Origin: Betaproteobacteria bacterium
Lineage (GTDB): Bacteria > Pseudomonadota > Gammaproteobacteria > Burkholderiales > Thiobacillaceae
Assembly: GCA_016234655.1 (NCBI GenBank)
Contig: JACRAU010000023.1
Coordinates: forward strand, 106,066-170,065
DNA length: 64,000 nt
Reading direction: 5' to 3'
Positions 30,746-40,988 of the stretch are shown here, piece by piece (the stretch's first letter is position 1; each line of letters starts with the position of its first letter). The translations under genes and the position numbers were made by a program. The notes beneath the pieces are model-generated. The model was given only the letters and a program-made list of their open reading frames with translations, ran no database searches and had not been told where the DNA came from.

Positions 30746-33700
30746 ATGGCCGAGGTTCTGTTTCTAAAGGGCGACGCTGCCCTTTCTTCTTTCCGTATCG
30801 ACAAGCTGATGGCGCGGCTGTGGCCGCTGGGTTGCACCGGGGTCGAGGCGGAGTTCCGCTATTTCGTCGAGTTGAATGGGCCGCTGGCCGAGGCCGATGC
30901 GGCCTTTCTGGCCGAGTTGCTGGAGGCGCGGGCGCATGCGCCCGAGGCCCAGGCCATTCTGGTGGTGCCGCGCTTGGGCACGGTGTCGCCGTGGTCGTCC
31001 AAGGCGACGGACATCGCTCGCAATTGCGGCTTGCTGGCCATCGCCCGCATCGAGCGTGGTATTGCCTATCGCTTGAGCGGCGGCGATGCCGCCCAGGCCT
31101 TGCCGCACTTGCACGACCGCATGACCGAGAGCGTGTTGTTCGACGAGCGCGAGGCTGCGCGGTTGTTTTCGCACGTGGCGCCGCGTCCCCTGGTCAGCGT
31201 CGATCTGCTGGCGGGCGGCAAGGCCGCGCTGGAGCGGGCCAACGCCGAGTGGGGCCTGGCCCTGTCGCCGGACGAGATCGATTACCTGGTGGAGAATTTC
31301 ACCAAGGCCGGGCGCAACCCGACCGATGTCGAGCTGATGATGTTCGCCCAGGCCAACTCCGAGCATTGCCGGCACAAGATTTTCAACGCGAGCTGGGTCG
31401 TCGACGGCCAGCCGCAGAGCGAGTCGCTGTTCGGCATGGTGCGCCACACCCATGCGGTGCGGCCGCAAGGCACGCTGTCGGCCTATTCCGACAACGCCTC
31501 GGTGATCGAGGGCGCGACCATAGCCCGCTTCTACCCGGGTGCCGACGGCGCCTATCGCTTCCACGAGGAGCCGACCCACATCCTGATGAAGGTGGAGACG
31601 CACAACCACCCGACCGCGATTGCACCCTTCCCCGGCGCGGCCACCGGTTCGGGCGGCGAGATTCGCGACGAGGGCGCGACCGGCACCGGCTCCAAGCCCA
31701 AGGCCGGCCTGTGCGGCTTTACCGTGTCCAACCTGAAGATTCCCGGTTACGAGCAGCCGTGGGAGCGCGAGTTCGGTAAGCCGGGCCGCATCGTGACGCC
31801 CTTGCAGATCATGATCGAAGGCCCCATCGGCGCCGCCGCCTTCAACAACGAATTCGGCCGGCCCAACCTGGCCGGCTATTTCCGCGCCTATGAGCAAGAG
31901 ACGCCGGACGGCCAGGTGCGCGGCTATCACAAGCCGATCATGCTGGCCGGCGGCGTCGGCAATATCCGCGAGGACCATATCCACAAGCAGACCTTCGCGG
32001 CCGGCACGCTGTTGATCCAGCTCGGCGGCCCCGGCCTGCTCATCGGCATGGGCGGCGGCGCCGCGTCGAGCATGGGCGTGGGCGCCAACGTCGAGGCGCT
32101 GGATTTCGATTCGGTGCAGCGCGGCAACCCGGAGATTCAGCGCCGGGCGCAGGAGGTGATCGACCGCTGCTGGCAACTGGGCGCGGACAACCCCATCCTG
32201 TCGGTGCACGATGTCGGCGCCGGCGGCCTGTCCAATGCGATGCCCGAGCTGGCGCACGGCGCCGGCCTGGGCGCCAAGTTCGAGCTGCGCGCGGTGCCGA
32301 GCGAGGAGCCGGGCATGGCGCCGAAGGAAATTTGGTGCAACGAGTCGCAGGAGCGCTATGTCCTGGCCATCGCGCCGAAGGACCTGGACCGTTTCCGTGC
32401 CTTGTGCGAGCGCGAACGCTGCCCCTTCGCCGTGGTCGGCGTCGCCACCGACGACGGCCAGCTGAGTGTGACCGACCGCCACTTCGGCAACACCCCGGTC
32501 GATATGCCGATGGACGTGCTGCTGGGCAAGCCGCCGCGCATGACGCGCGATGTGGCGCATGTGCCGCCGACGCTGAAGCCCTTCGATACCCATGGCATCG
32601 AACTGAAGGACGCGGCCTACCGCGTGCTGCGCCACCCCACCGTGGCGAGCAAGAACTTCCTGATCACCATCGGCGATCGCACCGTCGGCGGCTTCACCGC
32701 GCGCGACCAGTTCGTCGGCCCGTGGCAGGTGCCGGTGGCCGATGTCGCGGTGACGGCCATGGGCTACGACACCAAGCTGGGCGAGGCCATGGCCATGGGC
32801 GAGCGCACGCCGCTGGCCTTGATCGACCCGGCCGCCTCGGGCCGCATGGCGGTGGCCGAGTCGGTGCTGAACCTGGCGGCGGCCTCGGTGGCCGACATCT
32901 CCGACATCCGGCTGTCGGCCAACTGGATGGCGGCCGCCGGCCATCCCGGCGAGGACGCCGCGCTGTTCGACACGGTGCAGGCCGTGGCCAAGGAGCTGTG
33001 CCCGGCGCTGGGCATCAGCATCCCGGTCGGCAAGGACTCGATGTCCATGCGCACAGCTTGGGAAGACGCCGGCCAGAAGAAGGCCGTGGTCTCGCCCCTG
33101 TCGCTGATCGTGACCGCCTTCGCGCCGGTGGCGGATGCGCGCCGCACCCTGACCCCGCAATTGCGCACCGACCTGGGCGAGACCGAGCTGATCCTGCTCG
33201 ACCTGGGCGCCGGCCGGAACCGCCTGGGCGCCAGCGTGCTGGCCGAGACCTACAGCGCCCTGGGCGACCGCTGCCCGGACCTGGACGACGCCGCGCGGCT
33301 GAAGGCCTGCTTCGGCCTGATCCAGCGCTTCAACAGCGAAGGCAAGCTGATCGCCTATCACGACCGCTCGGACGGCGGCCTGTTCGCCGCGTTGTGCGAG
33401 ATGGCCTTCGCCGGCCATGTCGGCGTCGATATCGAATTGGCCGAGGGCGACGCCTTCGCCGCGCTGTTCAGCGAGGAATTGGGCGCGGTGCTGCAAGTGC
33501 GCAAGTCCGATAGCGCCGCCGTGTTTGCCGCCGCCGAGGCGGCCGGCTTGGCGGCCCATGTGGCCGGCACGCTCAACACCGCTGACCGTGTGCGCGTGCG
33601 GCAAGCCGGCAAGGTGCTATTCGACGAGGCGCGCACCGACTTGATCGTGGCCTGGTCCGAGGCCAGCTATCGCATCCAGGCCCTGCGCGACAACCCGGAC

Positions 33701-34576
33701 TGCGCGCGCCAGGAATTCGAGGCCTTGAAGAACGCGGCCGACCCCGGCCTGTCGGCCCGCTTGAGTTTCGATCTGAACGAGGATGTGGCCGCGCCGTATG
33801 TGAAGAAGGCGGCGGCCCGGCCGAAGATGGCGGTGCTGCGCGAGCAGGGCGTGAACGGCCAGGTCGAGATGGCGGCGGCCTTCGACAAGGCCGGCTTCGC
33901 CGCGGTCGACGTGCATATGAGCGACATCTTGAGCGGCCGCGTTTTGCTCAAGGACTACAAAGGCCTGGTCGCCTGCGGCGGCTTCAGCTACGGCGACGTG
34001 CTCGGCGCCGGCGGCGGTTGGGCCGCGTCTATCCTGCACAATGCCCGCGCCCGCGACGAGTTCGAAGGCTTCTTCCAACGCAGCGATACCTTTGCCTTGG
34101 GCGTTTGCAACGGTTGCCAGATGATGAGCCGGCTGAAGGCAATCATCCCCGGCGCCGAGGCCTGGCCGCGCTTCGAGCGCAACCTGTCGGAGCAGTTCGA
34201 GGCCCGCTTCGTCATGGTCGAGGTGCCGGAGTCGCCGTCGATCCTGCTGGCCGGCATGGCCGGCAGCCGCATGCCCATCGTGGTGGCGCACGGCGAGGGC
34301 AGGGCGGTGTTCACCGGCAACACGCAAGACCGCGCGCTGGCCGCGCTACGCTATGTCGACAACGGCGGTCGCGTGACCGAGGCCTACCCGTTTAACCCGA
34401 ACGGCTCGCCGGCCGGTATCGCCGGCCTGACCACGGCCGACGGCCGGTTCACGGTGATGATGCCGCACCCGGAGCGGGTGCAGCGCGCGGTGCAGCACTC
34501 GTGGCGGCCGGACGATTGGCGCGAGGACGGGCCGTGGTTGCGGATGTTCAGGAACGCGCGGGTTTGGGTGGGTTAA
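30746..34576 (+). CDS. purL: Phosphoribosylformylglycinamidine synthase (single-chain form)
   Basis: Fourth step of purine synthesis: FGAR + ATP + glutamine to FGAM. The 1276-residue protein is the large proteobacterial form, with a PurS-like N-terminal region (1-150), a linker, two PurM-like ATP/FGAR domains (about 200-970) and a C-terminal class I glutaminase (about 1020-1276). Visible marks include [43 protein letters not shown], the glutaminase nucleophile in [10 protein letters not shown], and the catalytic His/Glu in [11 protein letters not shown]. It ends close to the convergent HD-GYP gene. It marks the return to core genome after the RHS island. Confidence 0.98.
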   Translation: MAEVLFLKGDAALSSFRIDKLMARLWPLGCTGVEAEFRYFVELNGPLAEADAAFLAELLEARAHAPEAQAILVVPRLGTVSPWSSKATDIARNCGLLAIARIERGIAYRLSGGDAAQALPHLHDRMTESVLFDEREAARLFSHVAPRPLVSVDLLAGGKAALERANAEWGLALSPDEIDYLVENFTKAGRNPTDVELMMFAQANSEHCRHKIFNASWVVDGQPQSESLFGMVRHTHAVRPQGTLSAYSDNASVIEGATIARFYPGADGAYRFHEEPTHILMKVETHNHPTAIAPFPGAATGSGGEIRDEGATGTGSKPKAGLCGFTVSNLKIPGYEQPWEREFGKPGRIVTPLQIMIEGPIGAAAFNNEFGRPNLAGYFRAYEQETPDGQVRGYHKPIMLAGGVGNIREDHIHKQTFAAGTLLIQLGGPGLLIGMGGGAASSMGVGANVEALDFDSVQRGNPEIQRRAQEVIDRCWQLGADNPILSVHDVGAGGLSNAMPELAHGAGLGAKFELRAVPSEEPGMAPKEIWCNESQERYVLAIAPKDLDRFRALCERERCPFAVVGVATDDGQLSVTDRHFGNTPVDMPMDVLLGKPPRMTRDVAHVPPTLKPFDTHGIELKDAAYRVLRHPTVASKNFLITIGDRTVGGFTARDQFVGPWQVPVADVAVTAMGYDTKLGEAMAMGERTPLALIDPAASGRMAVAESVLNLAAASVADISDIRLSANWMAAAGHPGEDAALFDTVQAVAKELCPALGISIPVGKDSMSMRTAWEDAGQKKAVVSPLSLIVTAFAPVADARRTLTPQLRTDLGETELILLDLGAGRNRLGASVLAETYSALGDRCPDLDDAARLKACFGLIQRFNSEGKLIAYHDRSDGGLFAALCEMAFAGHVGVDIELAEGDAFAALFSEELGAVLQVRKSDSAAVFAAAEAAGLAAHVAGTLNTADRVRVRQAGKVLFDEARTDLIVAWSEASYRIQALRDNPDCARQEFEALKNAADPGLSARLSFDLNEDVAAPYVKKAAARPKMAVLREQGVNGQVEMAAAFDKAGFAAVDVHMSDILSGRVLLKDYKGLVACGGFSYGDVLGAGGGWAASILHNARARDEFEGFFQRSDTFALGVCNGCQMMSRLKAIIPGAEAWPRFERNLSEQFEARFVMVEVPESPSILLAGMAGSRMPIVVAHGEGRAVFTGNTQDRALAALRYVDNGGRVTEAYPFNPNGSPAGIAGLTTADGRFTVMMPHPERVQRAVQHSWRPDDWREDGPWLRMFRNARVWVG

Positions 34577-34600
34577 GAAAACACACGGATTTATGCGACT

Positions 34601-34617
34601 CGCCAACAGCATTGGCG
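34601..34617. terminator. Weak hairpin between convergent purL and HD-GYP genes
   Basis: CGCCAA (34601-34606) and TTGGCG (34612-34617) form a 6-bp stem with a 5-nt loop in the 57-bp gap. No T-run follows on either strand, so termination is uncertain. Confidence 0.3.
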
Positions 34618-34633
34618 GCACTGTAGCGCCGAC

Positions 34634-36262
34634 TTAAGGCGTGTAACCCGGAATCTTGCTCTCGTCGACTGTATCAATCTGCGCCGGGTCGAGGAAGGTC
34701 TCGGCGTAGGGCAGGTAGAGTTTGTTGCGGATGAACACGTCGAACAGTTCGGGGTCGATGTGGTTGTCCAACATCATCCTGCCCATGATGCCGATCGCCT
34801 CGGATAGCGTCTTGCCCCGCTTGTAGGGGCGGTCGGAGGCGGTCAGCGCCTCGAAGATGTCGGCCACCGCCAGGATGCGGGCCTGCACCGACATCTGCTC
34901 GCGCGTCAGCCCCCTCGGATAACCCTTGCCGTCCATGCGTTCGTGGTGGCCGCCGGCGTATTCCGGCACGTTCTTCAGGTGTTTGGGCCAGGGCAGCGCT
35001 TCCAGCATGCGGATGGTGACCACGATGTGGTTGTTGATGACCTGGCGCTCGGCGTCGTTCAAGGTGCCGCGAGCGATCTTCAGGTTGGAGGCCTCGTCCT
35101 CGCTCAGGAAGCGGCTCGCCTTGCCGTCCTTGTCCAAGATCGTATACGCCGCGATGCGGTCGACGTCGGCCTGGTCTTCCGGCTTCATGAACTCGCCGCC
35201 GAGGTTGGCCTTGTGCAGGAACTCGCGGTCGAGATCGAGCTGGGCCAGGGTCTCGTCATGGATGCGCTGGGCGCTTTCCACGCCTTGATGATTGTCGTTT
35301 TCCAGGGCCTGGATGCGCGCCTTGAGCAGGGCGATCTCGGCGTCGCGGCGCAGGGTGTCGAAGCGGGCATCGACCAAATGGATGCGATCGAACAGGGTCT
35401 CCAGCTTGGTCGCCTTGTCGACCACGTGCACTGGCGTGGTGATCTTGCCGCAGTCGTGCAGCATGGCGGCGATCTTCAATTCATAGCGGTCCTTCTCAGT
35501 CAACTGGAACTCGGCCAGCGAGCCGGTTTGGGTCTTAGAGGCGGCGTCGCCGATCATGCCCGCCAGGTCGGGGATGCGCCGGCAATGGCCGCCGGTATAG
35601 GGCGATTTTTCGTCGATGGCTTCGTTGATCAGGTCGATGAACGACTCGAACAGGGCCTCCAACTGCTGGATGAGCTGGCGGTTGGTTAGGGCCACCGCGG
35701 CTTGCGAAGCCAGCGATTCGACCAGGTGTTGGTCTTCATGGCTGAAGCTGCGAACGGCCTTGGTCTCTGGGGCGATGGCGTTGAGTAATTGCAGCACGCC
35801 GATGGTGTCGCCCTCGTGGTTGCGCATGGGCACGGTCAGGAAGGACTGTGAACGGTAGCCGGTGCGGGCGTCGAATTCGCGGGTGCCTTTGAAATCGAAT
35901 CCTTCCTCGGTGTAGGCGTCCTCGATATTGACCGTCGCGCCGGTCACCGCCGCATGGGCGGCGACCATGCGGTGGTTGGCTTGGCCGTCGGCCAGGTAGA
36001 GCGGGATGTTGGGCAGGCGGATCGGGTTGCCGGTGGTGCCGCCCTGGGCGAACTTCAGCGTGTCGTTGCGCAGGATGCTGAATTGCAGCTCCTTGCCGTC
36101 GATCACTTGATACAGCGTGCCGGCATCGCAGCCGGTGATGTCCTTGGCGGCCAACAGGATCTTTTCCAGTAGCGCGTCGATATTCTTCTCGCCGGACAGG
36201 GCGACGCCGATCTGGTTGAGTTGCTCCAGCCGGCGGATGATCAAGGTGTTGGTATTATCCAT
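34634..36262 (-). CDS. GAF and HD-GYP domain protein, predicted c-di-GMP phosphodiesterase
   Basis: A 542-residue soluble protein. A GAF domain (about 15-180, ITGCDAGTLYQVIDGKEL, FLTVPMRNHEGDTIGVLQLL) senses an unknown ligand. The catalytic HD-GYP domain (about 200-530) has the metal-binding HDCGKITTP motif and HHERMDGKGYPRGL, the GYP signature, so linear or mononucleotide products from c-di-GMP are expected. An unusually long segment (about 265-380) separates the HD motif from the HHE motif. ATG 36262 lies 10 nt after GGAGG. An alternative TTG 9 nt upstream sits too close to that site. No transmembrane segments are present. Confidence 0.9.
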   Translation of the reverse strand: MDNTNTLIIRRLEQLNQIGVALSGEKNIDALLEKILLAAKDITGCDAGTLYQVIDGKELQFSILRNDTLKFAQGGTTGNPIRLPNIPLYLADGQANHRMVAAHAAVTGATVNIEDAYTEEGFDFKGTREFDARTGYRSQSFLTVPMRNHEGDTIGVLQLLNAIAPETKAVRSFSHEDQHLVESLASQAAVALTNRQLIQQLEALFESFIDLINEAIDEKSPYTGGHCRRIPDLAGMIGDAASKTQTGSLAEFQLTEKDRYELKIAAMLHDCGKITTPVHVVDKATKLETLFDRIHLVDARFDTLRRDAEIALLKARIQALENDNHQGVESAQRIHDETLAQLDLDREFLHKANLGGEFMKPEDQADVDRIAAYTILDKDGKASRFLSEDEASNLKIARGTLNDAERQVINNHIVVTIRMLEALPWPKHLKNVPEYAGGHHERMDGKGYPRGLTREQMSVQARILAVADIFEALTASDRPYKRGKTLSEAIGIMGRMMLDNHIDPELFDVFIRNKLYLPYAETFLDPAQIDTVDESKIPGYTP

Positions 36263-36347
36263 TGTCGTCAAGCCTCCAAAGCCCCCTGAGGGCGTTCCCC
36301 ATCCAATTAGGCGTTTATATTAAACGGCGTGCCGGGGCGAACATGGT

Positions 36348-36362
36348 AAAATCCGCCTTTTT
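36348..36362 (+). promoter_or_regulatory. TAAAAT -10-like element before typA
   Basis: GGTAAAATCCGCCTTTTTT, with TAAAAT at 36348-36353, lies 26 bp before the typA ATG. It shares its sequence with blocks before purL and accA, suggesting a common promoter type. Confidence 0.45.
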
Positions 36363-36379
36363 TATTGGCCATTTTCCCC

Positions 36380-38209
36380 ATGTCTCGCGCTCTTCGCAAC
36401 ATCGCCATCATCGCCCACGTCGACCATGGCAAGACCACCCTGGTGGACAAGCTCCTGCAACAGTCCGGCACCTTCGCCGCCCACCAGCAGCTCTCCGAGC
36501 GGATGATGGACTCCAACGACCTGGAAAAGGAGCGGGGCATCACCATCCTGGCCAAGAACACGGCCATCGACTATGAAGGCACCCGGGTCAACATCGTCGA
36601 CACCCCCGGCCACGCCGACTTCGGCGGCGAGGTGGAGCGCGTGCTGGGCATGGTCGACGGCGTGGTGCTGCTGGTCGACGCGGTCGAAGGCCCGATGCCG
36701 CAGACCCGCTTCGTCACCAAGAAGGCGCTAGCCTTGGGTCTGCGCCCCATCGTGGTGATCAACAAGGTCGACCGCCCCGGCGCCCGGCCGGACTGGGTGG
36801 TCGACCAGACCTTCGACCTGTTCGACAAGCTCCATGCCACCAACGAGCAGCTCGATTTCCCGATCATCTACGCCTCGGGCCTCAACGGCTGGGCCTGCCA
36901 CGACCTGAAAGACGCGCCCTCGCATGGCGGCGGCGCTTCCGACATGAAGGCCTTGTTCGAGACCGTGCTCAGCCACGTGCCGACCCCGCCCGGTGACCCC
37001 GATGCGCCGCTGCAATTGCAGATCGCCGCGCTGGATTACTCGACCTATACCGGCCGCCTCGGCGTCGGCCGCGTGCTCAACGGCCGGATCAAGCCCAATA
37101 TGCAAGTCGCGGTGATGAACCACGAAGATCAGGTGGCCACCGGCAAGATCAACCAGGTGCTCGGCTTCAAGGGCCTGGAACGCATCCCGGTCGACGAGGC
37201 CGAGGCGGGCGACATCATCATCATCTCCGGCCTGGACGACATCGGTATCGGCGTCACCATTTGCGACAAGGACAACCCGGTCGGTCTGCCCATGTTGTCG
37301 GTCGACGAGCCGACGCTGACCATGGACTTCATGGTCAACTCCTCGCCGCTGGCCGGCACCGAAGGTAAGTTTGTCACCAGCCGCCAGATTCGCGATCGCT
37401 TGGCTAAAGAGTTGCTGACCAACGTCGCGCTACGCGTGGAAGAGACGGCCGATGCCGACATCTTCCGCGTCTCCGGCCGGGGCGAACTGCACCTGACCAT
37501 TCTCTTGGAAAACATGCGGCGCGAGGGTTTCGAGCTGGCCGTGGCCAAGCCGCGCGTGGTCTACAAGGAGATCGACGGCGAGAAGTGCGAGCCGTACGAG
37601 AACCTGACCATCGACCTGGAGAACGAGCACCAGGGCGGGGTGATGGAAGAGATCGGTCGCCGTCGCGGTGAACTGACCAATATGGAAGCCGACCCCAACG
37701 GCCGCACCCGCCTGGAATACCACATTCCGGCCCGCGGCCTGATCGGCTTCCAGTCCGACTTCATGACCATGACCCGCGGCACCGGCCTGATGAGCCATGT
37801 GTTCGACGACTACGGCCCGGTCAAGGCCGACCTGCCAAGTCGCCACAACGGCGTGCTGATCTCGCAGGAGAACGGCGAGGCGGTGGCCTATGCTTTGTGG
37901 AAGCTGGAAGATCGCGGCCGTATGTTCGTCAGCCCCGGCGACAAGCTGTACGAAGGCATGATCATCGGCATCCACTCGCGCGACAACGACCTGGTGGTCA
38001 ACCCGGTCAAGGGTAAGCAGCTCACCAACGTTCGCGCCTCGGGCACCGACGAGGCCGTGCGCCTGACCCCGCCGATCAAGCTGACCCTGGAGTCCGCCGT
38101 CGAATTCATCGACGACGACGAACTGGTCGAGATCACGCCCAAGTCGATCCGCATCCGCAAGCGTTACCTGCTGGAACACGAGCGCAAGCGGGCTTCGCGC
38201 GACGCCTGA
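36380..38209 (+). CDS. typA: Ribosome-associated GTPase TypA/BipA
   Basis: A 609-residue translational GTPase that acts in ribosome assembly and stress adaptation. The G domain has [37 protein letters not shown] and [16 protein letters not shown]-like domains III and V and the BipA-specific C-terminal domain follow ([40 protein letters not shown]). ATG 36380 (MSRALRN) is the family start; a TTG 15 nt upstream is less likely. The 3' end, including the stop codon, is part of an 84-bp sequence that is duplicated in tandem just downstream. Confidence 0.97.
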   Translation: MSRALRNIAIIAHVDHGKTTLVDKLLQQSGTFAAHQQLSERMMDSNDLEKERGITILAKNTAIDYEGTRVNIVDTPGHADFGGEVERVLGMVDGVVLLVDAVEGPMPQTRFVTKKALALGLRPIVVINKVDRPGARPDWVVDQTFDLFDKLHATNEQLDFPIIYASGLNGWACHDLKDAPSHGGGASDMKALFETVLSHVPTPPGDPDAPLQLQIAALDYSTYTGRLGVGRVLNGRIKPNMQVAVMNHEDQVATGKINQVLGFKGLERIPVDEAEAGDIIIISGLDDIGIGVTICDKDNPVGLPMLSVDEPTLTMDFMVNSSPLAGTEGKFVTSRQIRDRLAKELLTNVALRVEETADADIFRVSGRGELHLTILLENMRREGFELAVAKPRVVYKEIDGEKCEPYENLTIDLENEHQGGVMEEIGRRRGELTNMEADPNGRTRLEYHIPARGLIGFQSDFMTMTRGTGLMSHVFDDYGPVKADLPSRHNGVLISQENGEAVAYALWKLEDRGRMFVSPGDKLYEGMIIGIHSRDNDLVVNPVKGKQLTNVRASGTDEAVRLTPPIKLTLESAVEFIDDDELVEITPKSIRIRKRYLLEHERKRASRDA

Positions 38210-38369
38210 GTGTCGTCGGAGGCTAATATGTGCGCAGCACATGTTAAACCGCGTAGCGGTGGCCGTAGACAACACGCCCCGCGCATCGCGCGACGCCTGA
38301 GTGTCGTCGGAGGCTAATATGTGCGCAGCACATGTTAAGCCGCGCAGCGGTGGCCGTAGACAACACGCC
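38195..38369. repeat. Tandem duplication, 91-bp period, overlapping the typA 3' end
   Basis: An 84-bp unit at 38195-38278 recurs at 38286-38369 with two substitutions. Each unit holds an ATGTGC-gca-GCACAT hairpin and a GTCGTCGGAGG sequence. The first unit encodes the last residues and stop of TypA. The second therefore contains a duplicate of that coding end in non-coding DNA. Confidence 0.85.
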
Positions 38370-38388
38370 TTTCGCGCTTCGCGCGAAA
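38370..38388. other. Hairpin upstream of mtfA
   Basis: TTTCGCGC (38370-38377) and GCGCGAAA (38381-38388) form an 8-bp stem with a TTC loop, ending 9 nt before the mtfA ATG. It could mask the ribosome-binding region, because no purine-rich Shine-Dalgarno other than the AAAG of the stem precedes this start. Confidence 0.5.
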
Positions 38389-38397
38389 GCTAAGTTT

Positions 38398-39186
38398 ATG
38401 CGGCGGCTCTGGGTCTGGCTTTTCGGCAGGGCAGAGCCGTTGGCGGTGAGCGAGGCCGACTGGCGGCAGGCCCTGAGCCTCCCCTTATTCGCCGGCCTTT
38501 CGATTGAAGAGCGTGAACGGTTGCGGGCCTTGGCCCAGAGTCTGCTTGCCGGCAAAACCCTGTCCGGTGCCGGTGGCTTGGAGCCGAACGGCCGGATCGG
38601 TGCGCTGATCGCCGTGCAAGCGGCCTTGCCGATCCTGAACCTGGATACGGCGCGGTACGGCCGCTGGAGCGAGATCATCGTCTACCCCGGCGAGTTCGTG
38701 CCCGAGCGCGAGGAGATGGACGAGGCCGGGGTGGTGCACCGCGTGCGCCAGCCGCTGAGCGGCGAGGCCTGGGAAGGCGGCCCTTTGGTGCTGTCGTGGT
38801 GCGATGTCGAGCAGTCGGGTCGTTGCGACGGCTACAACGTGGTGATCCACGAGTTTGCGCACAAGCTGGATATGATGAACGGCGAGGTGGACGGCCTGCC
38901 CTCGCTGCCGGCCGAGATGGGCCGACAGGCTTGGGCGGCGGCCTTCACGGCGGCCTATGCCGATTTCTGCCGGCGCGTGGATGCGGGCGAGGCGACCCGG
39001 ATCGACCCCTACGCGTCCGAGAGCCCGGCCGAATTCTTCGCCGTGCTCAGCGAATACTTCTTCGAATGGCCGGAGCCCTTGCACGAGGCCTATCCGGCGG
39101 TGTACGAACAGATGCGACGCTTTTATCGCCAGGACACCCTGGCGCGTTTGAAAGGACAGGCCCATGACCTTGCAGCACCACGATAA
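38398..39186 (+). CDS. mtfA: MtfA-type zinc metallopeptidase
   Basis: A 262-residue cytoplasmic protein of the MtfA family (E. coli YeeI), a zinc aminopeptidase-like protein that also binds the Mlc repressor. The active site is HEFAHKLDMMNG (HExxH), followed about 60 residues later by the third-ligand region ESPAEFFAVLSEYFFEWP. ATG 38398 (MRRLWVWLF) is chosen. The frame stays open upstream through the tandem repeat, but those residues are repeat-derived. The stop overlaps the next gene by 23 bp. Confidence 0.9.
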   Translation: MRRLWVWLFGRAEPLAVSEADWRQALSLPLFAGLSIEERERLRALAQSLLAGKTLSGAGGLEPNGRIGALIAVQAALPILNLDTARYGRWSEIIVYPGEFVPEREEMDEAGVVHRVRQPLSGEAWEGGPLVLSWCDVEQSGRCDGYNVVIHEFAHKLDMMNGEVDGLPSLPAEMGRQAWAAAFTAAYADFCRRVDAGEATRIDPYASESPAEFFAVLSEYFFEWPEPLHEAYPAVYEQMRRFYRQDTLARLKGQAHDLAAPR

Positions 39187-39544
39187 AGCCCATGACAAGG
39201 CCGTCGCCGGCCAGATCATCTTCGATACCGACCTCGAGCATTTCGAGCGCGACGTGATCGAGGCCTCGAGGCGGCACCTGGTGCTGGTCGATCTCTGGGC
39301 CGACTGGTGCGGGCCTTGCCACTTCCTGTCGCCGGTGCTGAGCAAGGTGATTCCGGAATTCGACGGCAAGGTGACGCTGGCCAAGGTCGAAGTCGACGAG
39401 GGCGACAATATGAAGATCGCCGGCCAGCACGGTGCGCGCGGCTTCCCCACGGTGCTGCTGTACAAGAACGGCGAGATGGTCGATCGTTTCCATGGCGCCA
39501 AGCCCGAGCACTTCGTCCGTGACTTCATCGGCCAGCACCTGTGA
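39164..39544 (+). CDS. Thioredoxin-family protein
   Basis: A 126-residue cytoplasmic thioredoxin-fold protein with the active site WADWCGPCHFLSPVL and the cis-proline region ARGFPTVLLYKNGEMVDRFH. It has a longer N-terminus than housekeeping thioredoxin (about 15 extra residues, His/Lys-rich) and no signal peptide. The start overlaps the mtfA end, so the genes are translationally linked. Its redox partner is unknown. Confidence 0.93.
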   Translation: MTLQHHDKAHDKAVAGQIIFDTDLEHFERDVIEASRRHLVLVDLWADWCGPCHFLSPVLSKVIPEFDGKVTLAKVEVDEGDNMKIAGQHGARGFPTVLLYKNGEMVDRFHGAKPEHFVRDFIGQHL

Positions 39545-39572
39545 GTGAGGGGTGAGGCGTGAGGAGTGAGGC
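39541..39572 (+). repeat. GTGAGG-type heptamer repeat at the aminotransferase start
   Basis: Degenerate units GTGAGTGAGG, GGTGAGGC, GTGAGGA and GTGAGGC follow one another. GAGG at 39547-39550 lies 8 nt before GTG 39559, the same geometry as at ligA (15903 and 15915). Confidence 0.65.
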
Positions 39573-40716
39573 GGAACGGCTAAAGGACATCGAGCCGTTC
39601 CGGGTCATGGCCATCCTGGCCCGTGCCCGCGCCTTGGAGGCCGAGGGGCGCGACATCATCCACCTGGAGGTGGGCGAGCCGGATTTCGCCACGCCCGAGC
39701 CCATCGTCCAGGCGGGCATCGCGGCCCTCCAGGCCGGGCACACCCACTACACCCCCGCCCTGGGCCTGCCCGTATTGCGCGAGGCCATCGCCCGCTATTA
39801 CGGCGAGCGTTACGGCGTCGATCTGGCGGCGGAACGCATTGCCGTCACCCCCGGTGCTTCCGGCGGCCTGCTGCTGGCCATGGCGGCGCTGTTCAATCCG
39901 GGCGACGAGGTGTTGCTGGCCGATCCGGGCTATCCCTGCAATCGTCATTTCGCTCGCGTGCTTGAGGTCAAGGCCAAATCGATCCCGGTCGGCCCGGACA
40001 CGGACTATCAATTCAATGCCGAACTCGTGGCAAAGAACTGGGGTTCAAACACGCGTGGCGTGTTGTTGGCCAACCCCGCCAATCCGACCGGCAGCGTGAT
40101 CGACGCTACGACATTGCGCGGCATCCACCAGGCAGTACGCGAGCGCGGCGGCTGGCTGCTGGTCGACGAGATATACCACGAGCTGATCTACGACCGGGCC
40201 GAGCCGACGGCGCTGGGTCTGGGCGACGACGTCATCGTCATCAACAGTTTTTCCAAATATTTCCTGATGACCGGTTGGCGCCTGGGCTGGCTGGTGCTGC
40301 CGCAGGCGCTGGTGCCGGCGGTCGACAAGCTGGCGCAAAACCTGTTCCTGGCCGCGCCGACCCTGGCCCAGCATGCCGCTTTGGCCGCCCTGGCGCCGAC
40401 GACCCGGCCGCTGCTGGAGGCGCGCAAGGCCGAATTGAAGGCGCGGCGCGACTATCTGCTGCCCGAGTTACGGCGTCTGGGTTTTGGCATGCCGGTTGAG
40501 CCGGCTGGGGCGTTCTACCTCTATGCCGATTGCAGCCGCTTCGGCGGCGATAGCGAGATATTCGTCGAGCGTTTGTTGCTGGAAACGGGGGTGGCGGTGA
40601 CGCCGGGGACGGATTTCGCCATGGCCGATGGCCGGCGGCATGTGCGTTTTGCCTATACCGCCGAGCTGTCCCGTCTGCGGGAGGCGGTAGATCGGATGGA
40701 GGTCTGGCTGCGTTAA
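39559..40716 (+). CDS. Class I/II PLP-dependent aminotransferase
   Basis: A 385-residue fold-type I aminotransferase resembling aspartate/alanine aminotransferases. Marks are DIIHLEVGEPDFATPEPI, YTPALGLPVLREAIARYY, LLANPANPTGSV, DEIYHELIYD and the PLP lysine in NSFSKYFLMTGWRLGW; the C-terminal GVAVTPGTDFAM and VRFAYT bind substrate carboxylate. The amino donor cannot be told. The first residues (MRSEAERL) come from a GTGAGG repeat, which supplies GTG 39559 and its Shine-Dalgarno. It starts 14 bp after the thioredoxin-like gene, so mtfA, the thioredoxin-like gene and this gene form a likely operon. Confidence 0.92.
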   Translation: MRSEAERLKDIEPFRVMAILARARALEAEGRDIIHLEVGEPDFATPEPIVQAGIAALQAGHTHYTPALGLPVLREAIARYYGERYGVDLAAERIAVTPGASGGLLLAMAALFNPGDEVLLADPGYPCNRHFARVLEVKAKSIPVGPDTDYQFNAELVAKNWGSNTRGVLLANPANPTGSVIDATTLRGIHQAVRERGGWLLVDEIYHELIYDRAEPTALGLGDDVIVINSFSKYFLMTGWRLGWLVLPQALVPAVDKLAQNLFLAAPTLAQHAALAALAPTTRPLLEARKAELKARRDYLLPELRRLGFGMPVEPAGAFYLYADCSRFGGDSEIFVERLLLETGVAVTPGTDFAMADGRRHVRFAYTAELSRLREAVDRMEVWLR

Positions 40717-40733
40717 GCCAGGCGGTACAAATG

Positions 40734-40762
40734 AAAAAAGCCGGCACGAGGCCGGCTTTTTT
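40734..40762. terminator. Bidirectional intrinsic terminator
   Basis: AAAAAAGCCGGC (40734-40745), loop ACGAG and GCCGGCTTTTTT (40751-40762) form a 12-bp stem with A and T runs on both sides. It serves the plus-strand aminotransferase gene and the minus-strand lipoprotein gene. Confidence 0.9.
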
Positions 40763-40778
40763 CTTCGCTACGCCAGAA

Positions 40779-40988
40779 TTACTTGGCGGGAGCGGCCGGA
40801 GCGGCAGCGTCGGCGGGAGCGGCCGGAGCGGCAGCGTCGGCAGGAGCGGCGGCCGGAGCAGCGGCGTCAGCCGGAGCAGCGGGAGCAGCAGCTTCGGGAG
40901 CCGGAGCGGGGGCAGCGGCTTCTTCTTTCTTGCCACAAGCGGTCAGGCCCAGGGCCAGCAGAGCGGCGAGCAGGACGGAATATTTCAT
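40779..40988 (-). CDS. Small Ala/Pro-rich lipoprotein
   Basis: A 69-residue precursor with a lipoprotein signal peptide ending in the lipobox LTAC (Cys18), then GKKEE and a low-complexity tail of PADAAAPAA-type repeats. No known domain is present. The tail is encoded by imperfect tandem repeats of about 27-33 bp (40797-40900), so its length may vary between strains. It has its own terminator and an upstream AT-rich region, consistent with a short single-gene transcript. Function is unknown; it is probably an outer- or inner-membrane-anchored periplasmic peptide. Confidence 0.8.
   Translation of the reverse strand: MKYSVLLAALLALGLTACGKKEEAAAPAPAPEAAAPAAPADAAAPAAAPADAAAPAAPADAAAPAAPAK

Noticed and set aside
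30764-33604. A 946-codon open frame on the minus strand opposite purL
   Set aside because: Antisense shadow of purL with repetitive His/Arg/Gly/Ala composition and no recognisable motif.
36263-36271. TTG start for the HD-GYP gene
   Set aside because: It lies 1 nt from the GGAGG site, while ATG 36262 has a workable 10-nt spacing.
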